NCBI RefSeq assembly: GCF_016907715.1 | Contig: NZ_JAFBCM010000001.1 | Span: forward strand, 2,418,001-2,482,000 | Length of the DNA stretch: 64,000 bases | Direction of reading: 5' to 3' | DNA from: Tenggerimyces flavus | GTDB taxonomy: Bacteria > Actinomycetota > Actinomycetes > Propionibacteriales > Actinopolymorphaceae | Part shown: positions 16,326-23,805 of the stretch, one piece after another | Position numbering within the stretch: position 1 is the stretch's first letter | Layout: every line of letters begins with the position of its first letter | Translations under genes and position numbers: made by a program | The notes under the pieces: generated by a model | The model's input: only the letters and a program-made list of their open reading frames with translations | Told to the model about the DNA's origin: nothing | The model's database searches: none

Positions 16326-17620
16326 TCGCCCAGCGGTTCCTCACCCTCCTGGTCACGATCGCGCTCGTCGTGCCCGGCCTCTGCTTCGACCGCACCAAGC
16401 GCGGCCGCGCCGGCGCGCTGCTCGGGTTCATCGCCGCGGCGGTCGGGATCGCTGCCTCGCGCGAGGTCGCGGACGACGTCGACGGGTACGGATTCGCCAG
16501 CGTGGACGGGGCATTCCGTGGCATGCCCGTCGACCTCTGGCTGGCCTGGGCCGCGCTCTGGGGTGCACTCCCCGTGCTCTACCGCCGCGTGCTCCCGCTG
16601 CCCGTCGCGATGGGAATCCTGCTCTGGCTCGACCTCACCGCACTCCAGCTCCTGCACCCCCTCGTCCAGCTGGAACGGAACTGGCTCCCCGCCGAGCTCG
16701 TCTCGATCCTCGCCATCGCGCTGCCCGCGGCGCTGGTTGGTCGCTGGACCGCCGACCGACGCAGACTCGGGGCGAGGATCGCCTTACAGATGGCGGTTTT
16801 CGCCGGTGCCACGCTCTGGTTGCTGCCGACGATCGCGTTCGAGTACGGCGACGGCGCCTGGACGAACCTGACCGAGCTCCCACGCTGGGCCATGCTCGCC
16901 ATCGCGCAGCTGGCGTTCCTGCTCTCGCTGCCCGCACTCCTCGCCGTGTATGAGTTCGCGGTCCGCGGCAACGGCACGCCGTACCCCTGGGACCCGCCCG
17001 ACAGGCTCGTCACCACCGGCCCGTACGCGTACGTCGGCAACCCCATGCAGCTCAGCGCTGTCGCGCTGCTGGCCCTGCTCGCCGCGACGACGCAGAGCCT
17101 CGCTCTCGCTGCCGGCGTGGGGGCCGCGATCGCGTTCGGCATCGGCGTCGCGGACCCGCACGAGCGCTACTACCTCGCGACGACGTACGGCAAGGTCTGG
17201 CGCACCTACGACGGCATGGTCCCCAACTGGTGGCCGCGCTGGCGCCCGTATGCGACCGGGCCGCCCGCCACGCTGTGGCTCGACGACAACTGCACGGCCT
17301 GCCGGGCCATCCGCGACTTCCTCGCCGAACGCGACCCGCAGCGACTCGTCCTCGCGCCGGCGCACCTGCACCGGCCGACGCTCTGGCGAGCGCGCTACGT
17401 CAGCGGGGACGGTCACCAAGAGAACGGAGTGGCCGCGATCGCAAGGGGCCTCGAGCATCTCCACCTCGGCTGGGCGTTCGTCGGCTGGTTCCTCCGACTG
17501 CCCGGCGTCAGGTGGCTGGCCCAGCTCGTGGCCGATGCGATGATTGCCGCACCCCACGCCGCGGCCGTGGGCCCAGCACAGGGAGGCGGATGTCCACCGA
17601 CACCAAGCAGCGGTTGCTAG
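16322..17620 (+). CDS. Fusion: ICMT/PEMT-like methyltransferase plus DCC (DUF393) domain
   Basis: 432 residues. Residues ~1-210 contain about six TM segments; ~225-310 hold the isoprenylcysteine/phospholipid methyltransferase signature (TTGPYAYVGNPMQLSAVALL, then HERYYLATTYGKVWRTYDG). From ~315 a DCC/DUF393 thiol-redox-like domain follows (LWLDDNCTACRAIRDFLAER, CxxC Cys near 325/328) with the typical GVAAIARGLEHLHLGWAFVG. The C-terminal ~20 residues overlap tetR and look unstructured. The fusion suggests methylation of a lipid or quinone-like molecule linked to a thiol-redox step; substrate unknown. Confidence 0.8.
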   Translation: MIAQRFLTLLVTIALVVPGLCFDRTKRGRAGALLGFIAAAVGIAASREVADDVDGYGFASVDGAFRGMPVDLWLAWAALWGALPVLYRRVLPLPVAMGILLWLDLTALQLLHPLVQLERNWLPAELVSILAIALPAALVGRWTADRRRLGARIALQMAVFAGATLWLLPTIAFEYGDGAWTNLTELPRWAMLAIAQLAFLLSLPALLAVYEFAVRGNGTPYPWDPPDRLVTTGPYAYVGNPMQLSAVALLALLAATTQSLALAAGVGAAIAFGIGVADPHERYYLATTYGKVWRTYDGMVPNWWPRWRPYATGPPATLWLDDNCTACRAIRDFLAERDPQRLVLAPAHLHRPTLWRARYVSGDGHQENGVAAIARGLEHLHLGWAFVGWFLRLPGVRWLAQLVADAMIAAPHAAAVGPAQGGGCPPTPSSGC

Positions 17621-18228
17621 ACGGGGCGATCGAGGCGATCCGCACCCACGGCATCGCGGGCGTGTCCGCGCGGACGATCGCCGCTGCCGCCGGGGCCAAC
17701 CAGGCGCTGGTGTTCTACCACTACGGCAGCGTCGACCAGCTGCTCGCGGCGGCGTGCACGGTGAACGCCGCCGAGCGGGTCGAAAGGTACGCCGAGCGCT
17801 TCGAGGCTGTCGGATCGCTGCGCGAACTGCTCGAGCTCGGCCGCCACATCCACGCCGAGGAACGCGAACGCGGCAACGTCGCGGTGCTCGGCCAGCTCCT
17901 CGCGGGCGCGCAGATCGATCCGAAGCTCGGGCCGGCCGTCGCCGGGGCGCTGCAGCTGTGGATCGACCAGATCGAGCCGGTGCTGGCGCGGCTGCTGCGC
18001 GGCACCCCGTTCGCCGAGGTCGCCGACGTCCCCGGCCTGGCCCGCGCGGTGTCGGCGGCGTTCATCGGGCTGGAGCTGTTCGAAGCGGTGGACGAGGCCG
18101 GCGCGCGGCACGCGCTGGACGCGCTGGAGCAGCTCGCGGTACTGGTCGAGGTGGTCGACGACCTCGGACCGGTGGCGCGGCGCGCGCTGCGGTCCAAGGT
18201 CCACCGAGCCCGCAGGAAGGCGCGCTAG
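17590..18228 (+). CDS. TetR family regulator
   Basis: 212 residues. The N-terminal HTH (LLDGAIEAIRTHGIAGVSAR then AGANQALVFYHYGSVDQLL) is classic TetR; residues ~50-212 form the ligand domain. Preceded by GGGAGGCG and overlapping the fusion gene by 31 bp. As the last gene of the operon behind the paired TTGAGC-N4-GCTCAA dyads it is the likely repressor of its own operon. Confidence 0.9.
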   Translation: MSTDTKQRLLDGAIEAIRTHGIAGVSARTIAAAAGANQALVFYHYGSVDQLLAAACTVNAAERVERYAERFEAVGSLRELLELGRHIHAEERERGNVAVLGQLLAGAQIDPKLGPAVAGALQLWIDQIEPVLARLLRGTPFAEVADVPGLARAVSAAFIGLELFEAVDEAGARHALDALEQLAVLVEVVDDLGPVARRALRSKVHRARRKAR

Positions 18229-18277
18229 CCTCGATCCTTCGTCCGGCGGTTTGGTTCGACCGGTCCGGGCCCACCCT

Positions 18278-18452
18278 GGGGCCAATGATCATGTTTACAT
18301 GATCATTTGCCGCTTTACCTGGGGTGGACGCCAGGTAGAGCGGTCACTGGCCGGGTAAGGCGACCACGGCGCTTCACCTACGGAGAGCGTTCCCGCTCGG
18401 ATCACTCGAGATGTCGCCGTCCCAAGTTTCCCCAGCACGACAGGCACTTCCG
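18278..18452. repeat. Dispersed multi-hairpin repeat, copy B (~175 bp)
   Basis: The reverse complement of copy A (11032-11201) with scattered substitutions and short indels. It contains an AATGATCATGT/ACATGATCATT hairpin (18284-18307) and a second hairpin pairing CCGCTTTACCTGG with CCAGGTAGAGCGG (12 of 13 pairs). Like copy A it lies between convergent genes, here tetR and the response regulator. The rest of the gap to 18496 shows nothing recognisable. Confidence 0.75.
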
Positions 18453-18496
18453 TCTTCCCAGGCCAATGGCGCCCACCAACACCTGAAATCCCGAGG

Positions 18497-19102
18497 CTAG
18501 AGCCAGCCGTTCTCGTTCGCCATCCGGAACGCCTCGGCGCGGCTGGCCACGCCGAGCTTCGAGACGATGGCGGAGAGATGGTTGCGGACGGTGCCTTGTG
18601 ACAACGACGTGCGCCGAGCGATCGCCGACACCGGGGTGTCGAACTCGGCGAGCCGCAACACCTCCAGCTCCCGTTGCGTCAGCGGGCACGGCGGCGCGGT
18701 CAGCGCGTCGGCGGCGAGCGCGGGGTCGACGTACCGGCTCCCCGCCTGCACGCGCCGGATCACGTCGGCCAGCGTGCCGCCGGGCGAGCCCTTCGGAACG
18801 AACCCTTTGGCCCCAGCTTCCAACGCTCGTTGCAGATGCGGCGGCCGGCCGCGCCCGGTCAGGATCACGACCTTGCAGTCCGGCAGGACCGAGGCGAGCT
18901 CGGCGGTGACCTCGAGCCCGTCGAGGACGGGCATCTGCAGGTCGACGACCGCTACGTCCGGCCGGTGCGCCCGCGCTTCCTCGACCGCCGCTCGTCCGTC
19001 GGACGCCTGTGCCACGACTTCGAGGTCGGGCTCGAGCCCGAGCAGCGCGGCGAGGGCGGTACGGATCAACTCCTCGTCGTCGGCGAGCAGGACGCGGATC
19101 AT
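18497..19102 (-). CDS. Two-component response regulator, NarL/LuxR type
   Basis: 201 residues. The receiver domain shows LLADDEELIRTAL, the phospho-acceptor Asp in VAVVDLQMPVLDG (residue ~54), T in VVILTGRG and the Lys in GFVPKGSPG. The C-terminal LuxR HTH is LTQREVLRL-like (LTQRELEVLRLAEFDTPVSA). The ATG overlaps the TGA of the kinase gene (ATGA). Output genes are unknown, but the coupled membrane protein is one candidate. Confidence 0.92.
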   Translation of the reverse strand: MIRVLLADDEELIRTALAALLGLEPDLEVVAQASDGRAAVEEARAHRPDVAVVDLQMPVLDGLEVTAELASVLPDCKVVILTGRGRPPHLQRALEAGAKGFVPKGSPGGTLADVIRRVQAGSRYVDPALAADALTAPPCPLTQRELEVLRLAEFDTPVSAIARRTSLSQGTVRNHLSAIVSKLGVASRAEAFRMANENGWL

Positions 19103-20223
19103 GAGGCTGTGGGTACGGTGATCGCGAGCGTGAACACGTCGCCCGTACGGTCCGTGCGCAGCGTTCCGCCGACGGTGGCCAGGCGTTCGGCGATGCCGCG
19201 CAGGCCGAAGCTCAGCCGGTCCGCGGCCGCCGAAGCCGCGCCGTCGTTCGCGACCGTCATCCGTACCTCCGCGTCGTCGGTGCTCAGGGAGATCGTGCAC
19301 CATCCAGCGGTGCTGTGCCGCAGCACGTTCGTGCAGCCCTCTCGCAACGCGAGCGCCAGCTGGGTCGCCGCCTCGGTCGAGAGCGAGACGTCGGAACGTT
19401 CAACCGTGCAACGGACTCCGGCGTCTCGCAGGACACCCTCGACCGCTGTCAGCTGGTCGTCGAGGTCGACTTCGCTGTAGCCATGGACTGCCTCGCGGAC
19501 CTCGCCGAGCGCGGTCGCCGCGAGGTGCTGGGCCTCGGCGGCCTCGCGCGCCGCCCGTTCCGGATCGGTGCTTGCGAGTCGGGAGGCCAGCTCGGCCTTG
19601 AGCGCGATCACCGCGAGCCGGTGGCCGAGCAGATCGTGGACGTCGCGCGCGAACCGGAGCCGTTCCTCGCTCACCGCGAGCAGCGCCTGGGCTTCGCGGC
19701 CGGCGCGCGCGGAGACGAGCAGGTCCCACAGCCAGAACGGCAGCACGACGGCGACCGTGATCGTGCCGGCGATGGACAGCGCGATCACCCCGTGTACGAG
19801 CGGCTCGCCGCCGGTCAGCGCGCCGACCAGGACGGCGGTCGCAACGACGGCGCCGGCGACAATCCACCGGCCGACGCCGTCCAGCAGCAGGGGAACGAAG
19901 CCCGCGGTGGCGCCGCCGATCCAGGCCCAGGTGTACCGGTCGTCGGCGCCGACGGGTGCGACGAGGACGATCGAGAGCGCCGCCGCCACCGCGAAGCCGA
20001 TGGTGAAGAGGCGGCGCTGCCTGCTGGGGATCGTGGGGGTGGCGACCGCGTACAACGTGGCGCCGAACGTCGCGGTCAGCAGGACGAGGCCAGCCGCGCC
20101 GAGCGCTTGCCAGAGCGGGCTTGGCTCGTTCGCGACCGCGACGACCGGGACGGCGACGGCGCTCAACCACAGCACGCCAACCACCGCGAGGATGGCGCGG
20201 CGCGCCCCGGCGAGCTCTGTCAC
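19099..20223 (-). CDS. Sensor histidine kinase, DesK/HisKA_3 type
   Basis: 374 residues. About five TM segments fill residues 10-165; the HisKA_3 box RFARDVHDLLGHRLAVIALK puts the phospho-accepting His near 195; the HATPase region includes the N box REGCTNVLRHSTAGW and a glycine box LSFGLRGIAERL. The GTG start overlaps the stop of the upstream membrane protein (GTGA). DesK-type kinases often sense membrane or envelope state. Confidence 0.92.
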   Translation of the reverse strand: MTELAGARRAILAVVGVLWLSAVAVPVVAVANEPSPLWQALGAAGLVLLTATFGATLYAVATPTIPSRQRRLFTIGFAVAAALSIVLVAPVGADDRYTWAWIGGATAGFVPLLLDGVGRWIVAGAVVATAVLVGALTGGEPLVHGVIALSIAGTITVAVVLPFWLWDLLVSARAGREAQALLAVSEERLRFARDVHDLLGHRLAVIALKAELASRLASTDPERAAREAAEAQHLAATALGEVREAVHGYSEVDLDDQLTAVEGVLRDAGVRCTVERSDVSLSTEAATQLALALREGCTNVLRHSTAGWCTISLSTDDAEVRMTVANDGAASAAADRLSFGLRGIAERLATVGGTLRTDRTGDVFTLAITVPTAS

Positions 20224-21473
20224 CCGAGCGAGCCTAGGCCTTGAACGTCACCACCTCGGGCATGCCGGCGCACGAGGGTTCCGATGCGGTGACCGAGGGC
20301 GGCGCCGAGGAGGCCGAAGGGGAGCCACCAGGAGGGGAAGAGGATCAGGCCCCAGCTGAAGTTGCGGAGGTTCTCGCCGACCGCGACGAGTGGGATGCCG
20401 TCGGCGGCGAGGATGAGGCTGGAGCCGACGTGATACCAGTTGATGGCCTCGAGGAGCGCGACGGCGAAGAACGCCAACGAGGTAAGGACGGCGGCCCACA
20501 CCGCGGTCTGCGCGCCAGTGCGGAACGACCGGTTGGCGAAGGCTGTCGTCAGCGAGCCGACGAGCAGCACCGGGACGGGCGCGAGGAACAGGAAGCCCAG
20601 GATGCCGACGGACAGCGGGCCCGCATCGTTCAACCCACGTTGGGAAAGCACGAACAGGACCGCGGCCAGGCTGAGCGCGATGCCCGCGCCGACGTACCGG
20701 GCTTGGGGGCTGGTGACCAGGCCGCGCGGCGGGTTGAGGACGAGCCAGACGGCTCCCGCCAACGCGGCCGCGAGGAACACCGCGGCCGCCGGCGGGAGAT
20801 GCAGGGCGCCGATCGGGAACTCGGTCAGGAAGTACCCGACCGCCGCGACGCACGCCGCGACGGCGGCCAGCCCGACCGCGGTGACGACGAAGCCGGCCGC
20901 CGGTGGGCGGAGAATCCGGCGCGACCGTGCCGTCGTCACCAGGGCGAGCACGCCGAGGAGCGCGACGAACGTCACGCCGAACACCTGCAGTGCCGGCATC
21001 GTCCGGCTGATCGTCAGCCCCGCCGCCGCGACGGCCGCGACGCCGAGCGCGGCGACGACGTACGTCGGCACCTGCTTGATCCGAGGCGGGAACGCCGCCG
21101 CCCGGGCGCTGCTCACCGCGAACGCCCAGCGCTCGGCCGGGTCGCGTACCTGGTCCAGCTCGGCGAGCATCGCCGCACCCCAGTCGCGCCGGTGCCGCGG
21201 CGTCGCGGCGACCGCGGCCGCCAGCAGCTGGGCCGGCGGATCCAGCGTGGCGAGGTCGGCGCCGGTCCGCGTCCACCAGCGGCGCCAGACCAGCCGTATG
21301 GCGACGAACCACGGGGCTGCGATGACGACGGCGGCGATCAGCAGCTGTGGGTAGAGGCCGGCGTCGGGCGTCGCGGGGACGCCGCCGACCGAGATCGTGA
21401 AGCCGGTGATCCAGCCGACCGCGAGGAGCGCGACGAGCACGTACAGGGCGGGCTCGCTGGCGCGGACTCTCAT
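20220..21473 (-). CDS. Polytopic membrane protein in PadR/two-component operon
   Basis: 417 residues with about ten hydrophobic segments. After two TM helices a cytosolic stretch (TPRHRRDWGAAMLAELDQVR) recurs in membrane proteins encoded with PadR regulators in actinobacteria. No transporter or enzyme motif is visible. The ATG overlaps the padR stop and its own stop overlaps the kinase start, so it sits inside one fully coupled four-gene unit. It may be the signal input or the target of the system. Confidence 0.8.
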   Translation of the reverse strand: MRVRASEPALYVLVALLAVGWITGFTISVGGVPATPDAGLYPQLLIAAVVIAAPWFVAIRLVWRRWWTRTGADLATLDPPAQLLAAAVAATPRHRRDWGAAMLAELDQVRDPAERWAFAVSSARAAAFPPRIKQVPTYVVAALGVAAVAAAGLTISRTMPALQVFGVTFVALLGVLALVTTARSRRILRPPAAGFVVTAVGLAAVAACVAAVGYFLTEFPIGALHLPPAAAVFLAAALAGAVWLVLNPPRGLVTSPQARYVGAGIALSLAAVLFVLSQRGLNDAGPLSVGILGFLFLAPVPVLLVGSLTTAFANRSFRTGAQTAVWAAVLTSLAFFAVALLEAINWYHVGSSLILAADGIPLVAVGENLRNFSWGLILFPSWWLPFGLLGAALGHRIGTLVRRHARGGDVQGLGSLG

Positions 21474-21793
21474 GCCGACCCGCCTCCTGGTTGCGGGACC
21501 AGCCGAGTGCGGGCGTCCTCGGCGGGTGTCGCCGCGAGCTCGGTCGCGAGCGCGCGGCCGGGTCCGCTGAGCCGGTAGAGGTGCCGATGCGGCCGCCCGA
21601 CCGGCGCCTCGTCCTCCCACTTCGTCTCGAGCAGCCCGCGGTCGGCGAGGCGCATGAGGATCGGGTACATCGACCCGGCCTTGATGTCGAGGCGCTTGCA
21701 CAGCTCATACCCGTGCTGCCAGCTGGCCGGCGTCTCAGCCAGCGCGAGCACGATCGCCACGGTTTGCGGCGAGGGTCGTCGAGAGCGGATCAC
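21470..21793 (-). CDS. PadR family regulator
   Basis: 107 residues, winged-helix PadR with TVAIVLALAETPASWQHGYE, then IKAGSMYPILMRLADRGLLE and the wing GRPHRHLYRLSGPG. The GTG start is used; an overlapping ATG 5 bp upstream runs out of frame into a stop. No Shine-Dalgarno is visible, so the mRNA may be leaderless. The palindrome immediately upstream is its probable autoregulatory site. Confidence 0.9.
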   Translation of the reverse strand: MIRSRRPSPQTVAIVLALAETPASWQHGYELCKRLDIKAGSMYPILMRLADRGLLETKWEDEAPVGRPHRHLYRLSGPGRALATELAATPAEDARTRLVPQPGGGSA

Positions 21794-21798
21794 GTCAT

Positions 21799-21820
21799 TA
21801 ACTCTATATAGCTAGAGTTA
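21799..21820. promoter_or_regulatory. PadR-type operator
   Basis: A 22-bp dyad with perfect 8-bp arms TAACTCTA and TAGAGTTA and an AT-rich core containing TATATAG. It ends 6 bp upstream of the padR GTG. It probably overlaps the -10 element of the operon promoter, which would place repressor and polymerase in direct competition. Confidence 0.65.
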
Positions 21821-21885
21821 CTCTGTCCAGCCCTGTGCACGTTCATGATCACGAACATGATCACCGGCGCCAGCCGCCGGTGGGT

Positions 21886-21910
21886 TTGGATGAAGGGCAC
21901 CTTCATCCAA
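21886..21910. repeat. 25-bp palindrome (GATGAAGGGCACCTTCATC core), copy 1
   Basis: Perfect arms around GGC; identical to 51252-51276. Diverged forms of the same core with the centre reversed (TGAAGGTGCCCTTCA) occur at 51401-51423 and around 51926-51979, often in tandem. As RNA it would form a stable short hairpin. Confidence 0.7.
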
Positions 21911-22280
21911 CCCGGCCGGCTTGGTCACGTGGGGTGCCCTGGCCCTCGTGTGTGCGGCGGCGCGCCGCTTTGCCCATGGAGGGGGCGTTCGGGCGGTGCT
22001 CGAAGGGGTCGGGAACGCCCCTTGGGTGGGTGAAGTCACGATGCGGGATGGGTGGCCTCTGCGACGGTGGAGGGTGCGACCGAGGTGGCGTGTCCTTGGG
22101 ATCGTGAACCGCGCGCTCCGGGGGTGGTTTGGGTCGGGGGCACCCCTGTCCGAACCTATGGGACCAGGGTGCCCCTCACCCAACCGCGCCGCGGGCGTTG
22201 GGGGCGCGTCAGGTTTTGGAATGAGGGCGTCCCTGTAGCGATCTCCTCGAGCGAGGGCACCCTCCGCCCTTCGCGAAAGT

Positions 22281-22328
22281 GTGGGGTTCTGGTCGCGACA
22301 CGCTGGCGTGTCGTGACCAGAACCCCAC
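22281..22328. repeat. 48-bp palindrome, copy 1
   Basis: Begins GTGGGGTTCTGGTCGCGACA and ends with its complement. Compared with the perfect copy at 51317-51364 it carries substitutions near the centre and in one arm. It sits inside a ~130-bp block conserved on both sides of the palindrome in both mosaics. Confidence 0.7.
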
Positions 22329-22403
22329 AGTTTGATGGGACATGGTGGATGGGCCGGGCTATGGGACCAGGGTGCCCCTCACCCCAACCCTCGGCGCGAC
22401 CTG

Positions 22404-22486
22404 CCCGTGATCATGAACGTGATCATGAACGTAAACCCTGCGTATACGACCAGTTCGGCTTCATGATCACGTACATGATCACGGGG
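22404..22486. repeat. ~82-bp cruciform repeat, copy C1
   Basis: Left arm CCCGTGATCATGAACGTGAT... and right arm ...ATCACGTACATGATCACGGG pair over about 26 bp with a few mismatches, around a ~28-nt loop containing TGCGTATACGACC and GTTCGGC. The loop is conserved in copies C2 (44737-44819) and C3 (51450-51530) although it is not itself symmetric. Confidence 0.7.
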
Positions 22487-22520
22487 CGTTGGGGGTGCGC
22501 CCTCATTCGAAACGGTGGGG

Positions 22521-23390
22521 CTAGGTCTGCGGGTCGAGGTTGGTGTGGAGCAGGAGGGGGCCGAACTCGGCGATGCCGCAGAGGAGGGCTTCGTGCTGGG
22601 AGAGGATCGTGCCGGGTTGCTGTTCGGACCAGGAGCGGGCTGCGGCGGGTGAGGTGAAGAAGTTGATCGAGCCGCAGGTCTTGTCAACAGACGCTTGACA
22701 GCAGGAGTCGCCGCTCGTGCCGGCGAAGACGACGGCGGACGAGGGGTTCCACTCGGCAGAGGAGCCGTCGACGCGGATCTCGATCGGCACCTCGGTGGAA
22801 GGCTCAGTGGAACGGATCGTGAGCGGGCGAGAGAGCATCGCGGATGTGCCGAGCGCGTCGATCGCGCACATCGAGTACAACTCGGGCCCGTCGTCCAGCG
22901 CGACGCGGTGGCGTGTCGGCGTCGGCGAGAACGGGTACGCCGCGCGCAGCTCGCCGGAGGCGGAGAGGGCGATCAGGTCGCGCGCGGTCAGTTCGTCAAC
23001 CACCGTTGGGGACGCCAGTTCGGCAAGGGAGGGCGCCGAACCGTGGTCGACGAACCACCGGAGGATCGCCTGGTGCGCCTGCCGTGCCGGCGGGCTGAGT
23101 ACAGCGGCGGCGCTGGCCTTGCCGAGGCCGAGGCCGAGTGTGAGCGCGGAGCGGAGTTGCTCGACAGTCGGCAGAGGCCCGAAGCGGCACGTCAACGACG
23201 GCGGCGCAAGGCCGAACGGATCCACTCCATCCACCAGCAGCGTGGGCGATCCGGCCATCCCGTAAGCCTCCGCCTCCGCCTCCGTCGTGATCGAGCGCAG
23301 CACCACTGGCTCGTCCGAAACCTCGCCCAACCGCGCGAGCAGCGAAGCGACGAGCGGACAGTCCGGTACGTGCAACACCTCGATCCTCAT
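22521..23390 (-). CDS. merB: Organomercurial lyase with N-terminal thioredoxin-like domain
   Basis: 289 residues. Residues 1-~85 look like a thioredoxin/glutaredoxin-like domain (VLHVPDCPLVASLLARLGEV, SPTLLVDGVDPFG). Residues ~100-289 are MerB-like: YSMCAIDALG gives the catalytic C175 and D178, and C239 before SINFFTSPAAARSW is 64 residues on, close to the 63-residue C96-C159 spacing of plasmid MerB, with D99 matching D178. MerB cleaves the carbon-mercury bond. The ATG overlaps the merR stop. No merA (mercuric reductase) is in the window, so released Hg(II) must be handled elsewhere. Confidence 0.85.
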   Translation of the reverse strand: MRIEVLHVPDCPLVASLLARLGEVSDEPVVLRSITTEAEAEAYGMAGSPTLLVDGVDPFGLAPPSLTCRFGPLPTVEQLRSALTLGLGLGKASAAAVLSPPARQAHQAILRWFVDHGSAPSLAELASPTVVDELTARDLIALSASGELRAAYPFSPTPTRHRVALDDGPELYSMCAIDALGTSAMLSRPLTIRSTEPSTEVPIEIRVDGSSAEWNPSSAVVFAGTSGDSCCQASVDKTCGSINFFTSPAAARSWSEQQPGTILSQHEALLCGIAEFGPLLLHTNLDPQT

Positions 23391-23767
23391 GGCAGCAACA
23401 ACGGGCAGGCGCGCTCGGCGCGGGGCAACGTGCAGGTCGCGAGCAGGTCACCCAAAGCCGAGTGCATGCGCTGCAGGTCGGCGATCCGGCGTTCGAGGTC
23501 GGTCATTCGCCCATGTGCCAGGTCCCGGACAGCGTCGCAGCTGTCCGGGCCCCCGGCGTCGAGCGAAAGCAGCTCCTCGACCTCGTCGAGGGTGAACCCC
23601 AGCTGCTGGCTCCGTTTGACGAACCGCAGCAGCGCGATCGCGTCCGACGGGTAGTCGCGATACCCGCCGGGCGAGCGCGGCGGCACCGTCAGCAGGCCGC
23701 GGCGCTCGTAGTAGCGCAGCGTCTGCGTGTTCACGCCGACCTGGTCGGCGAGCTCCTTCGTCCGCAT
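23387..23767 (-). CDS. merR: Mercury-responsive MerR regulator
   Basis: 126 residues. N-terminal MerR HTH (MRTKELADQVGVNTQTLRYY), dimerisation helix, and C77, C112 and C121. Their spacing (35 and 9 residues) is exactly that of the Hg(II)-binding C82/C117/C126 of Tn501 MerR. It is coupled to merB. The MerR-type promoter upstream puts the likely transcription start at or within a base or two of the ATG, so the mRNA is probably leaderless. Confidence 0.9.
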   Translation of the reverse strand: MRTKELADQVGVNTQTLRYYERRGLLTVPPRSPGGYRDYPSDAIALLRFVKRSQQLGFTLDEVEELLSLDAGGPDSCDAVRDLAHGRMTDLERRIADLQRMHSALGDLLATCTLPRAERACPLLLP

Positions 23768-23774
23768 GCCTCCA

Positions 23775-23805
23775 TCATCAACCCCGTACCCAACTACAGG
23801 GTCAA
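23775..23805 (-). promoter_or_regulatory. MerR-type promoter and operator of merR-merB
   Basis: On the minus strand TTGACC (-35, 23800-23805) and TGATGA (-10, 23775-23780) are separated by 19 bp, the overlong spacer typical of MerR promoters. The spacer region contains the dyad ACCCTGTA-N6-TACGGGGT (7 of 8 arm positions). The -10 lies 7 bp before the merR ATG. The element overlaps the 3' end of the upstream SDR gene by 4 bp. Confidence 0.8.

Larger units (their letters stand above)
21821..22520. repeat. Intergenic repeat mosaic 1 (about 700 bp, no gene)
   Basis: No protein-like ORF. In order it holds a half-arm of the ~82-bp cruciform family (around 21841-21868), a 25-bp perfect palindrome (21886-21910), a GGGGCGTTC/GAACGCCCC inverted pair, GGTGCCCCT-type repeats, a ~130-bp block (22238-22367) also found at 51277-51403, and a complete cruciform (22404-22486). 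The same components in the same order occur between glmU and prs. It lies downstream of merB and upstream of padR. Confidence 0.7.
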
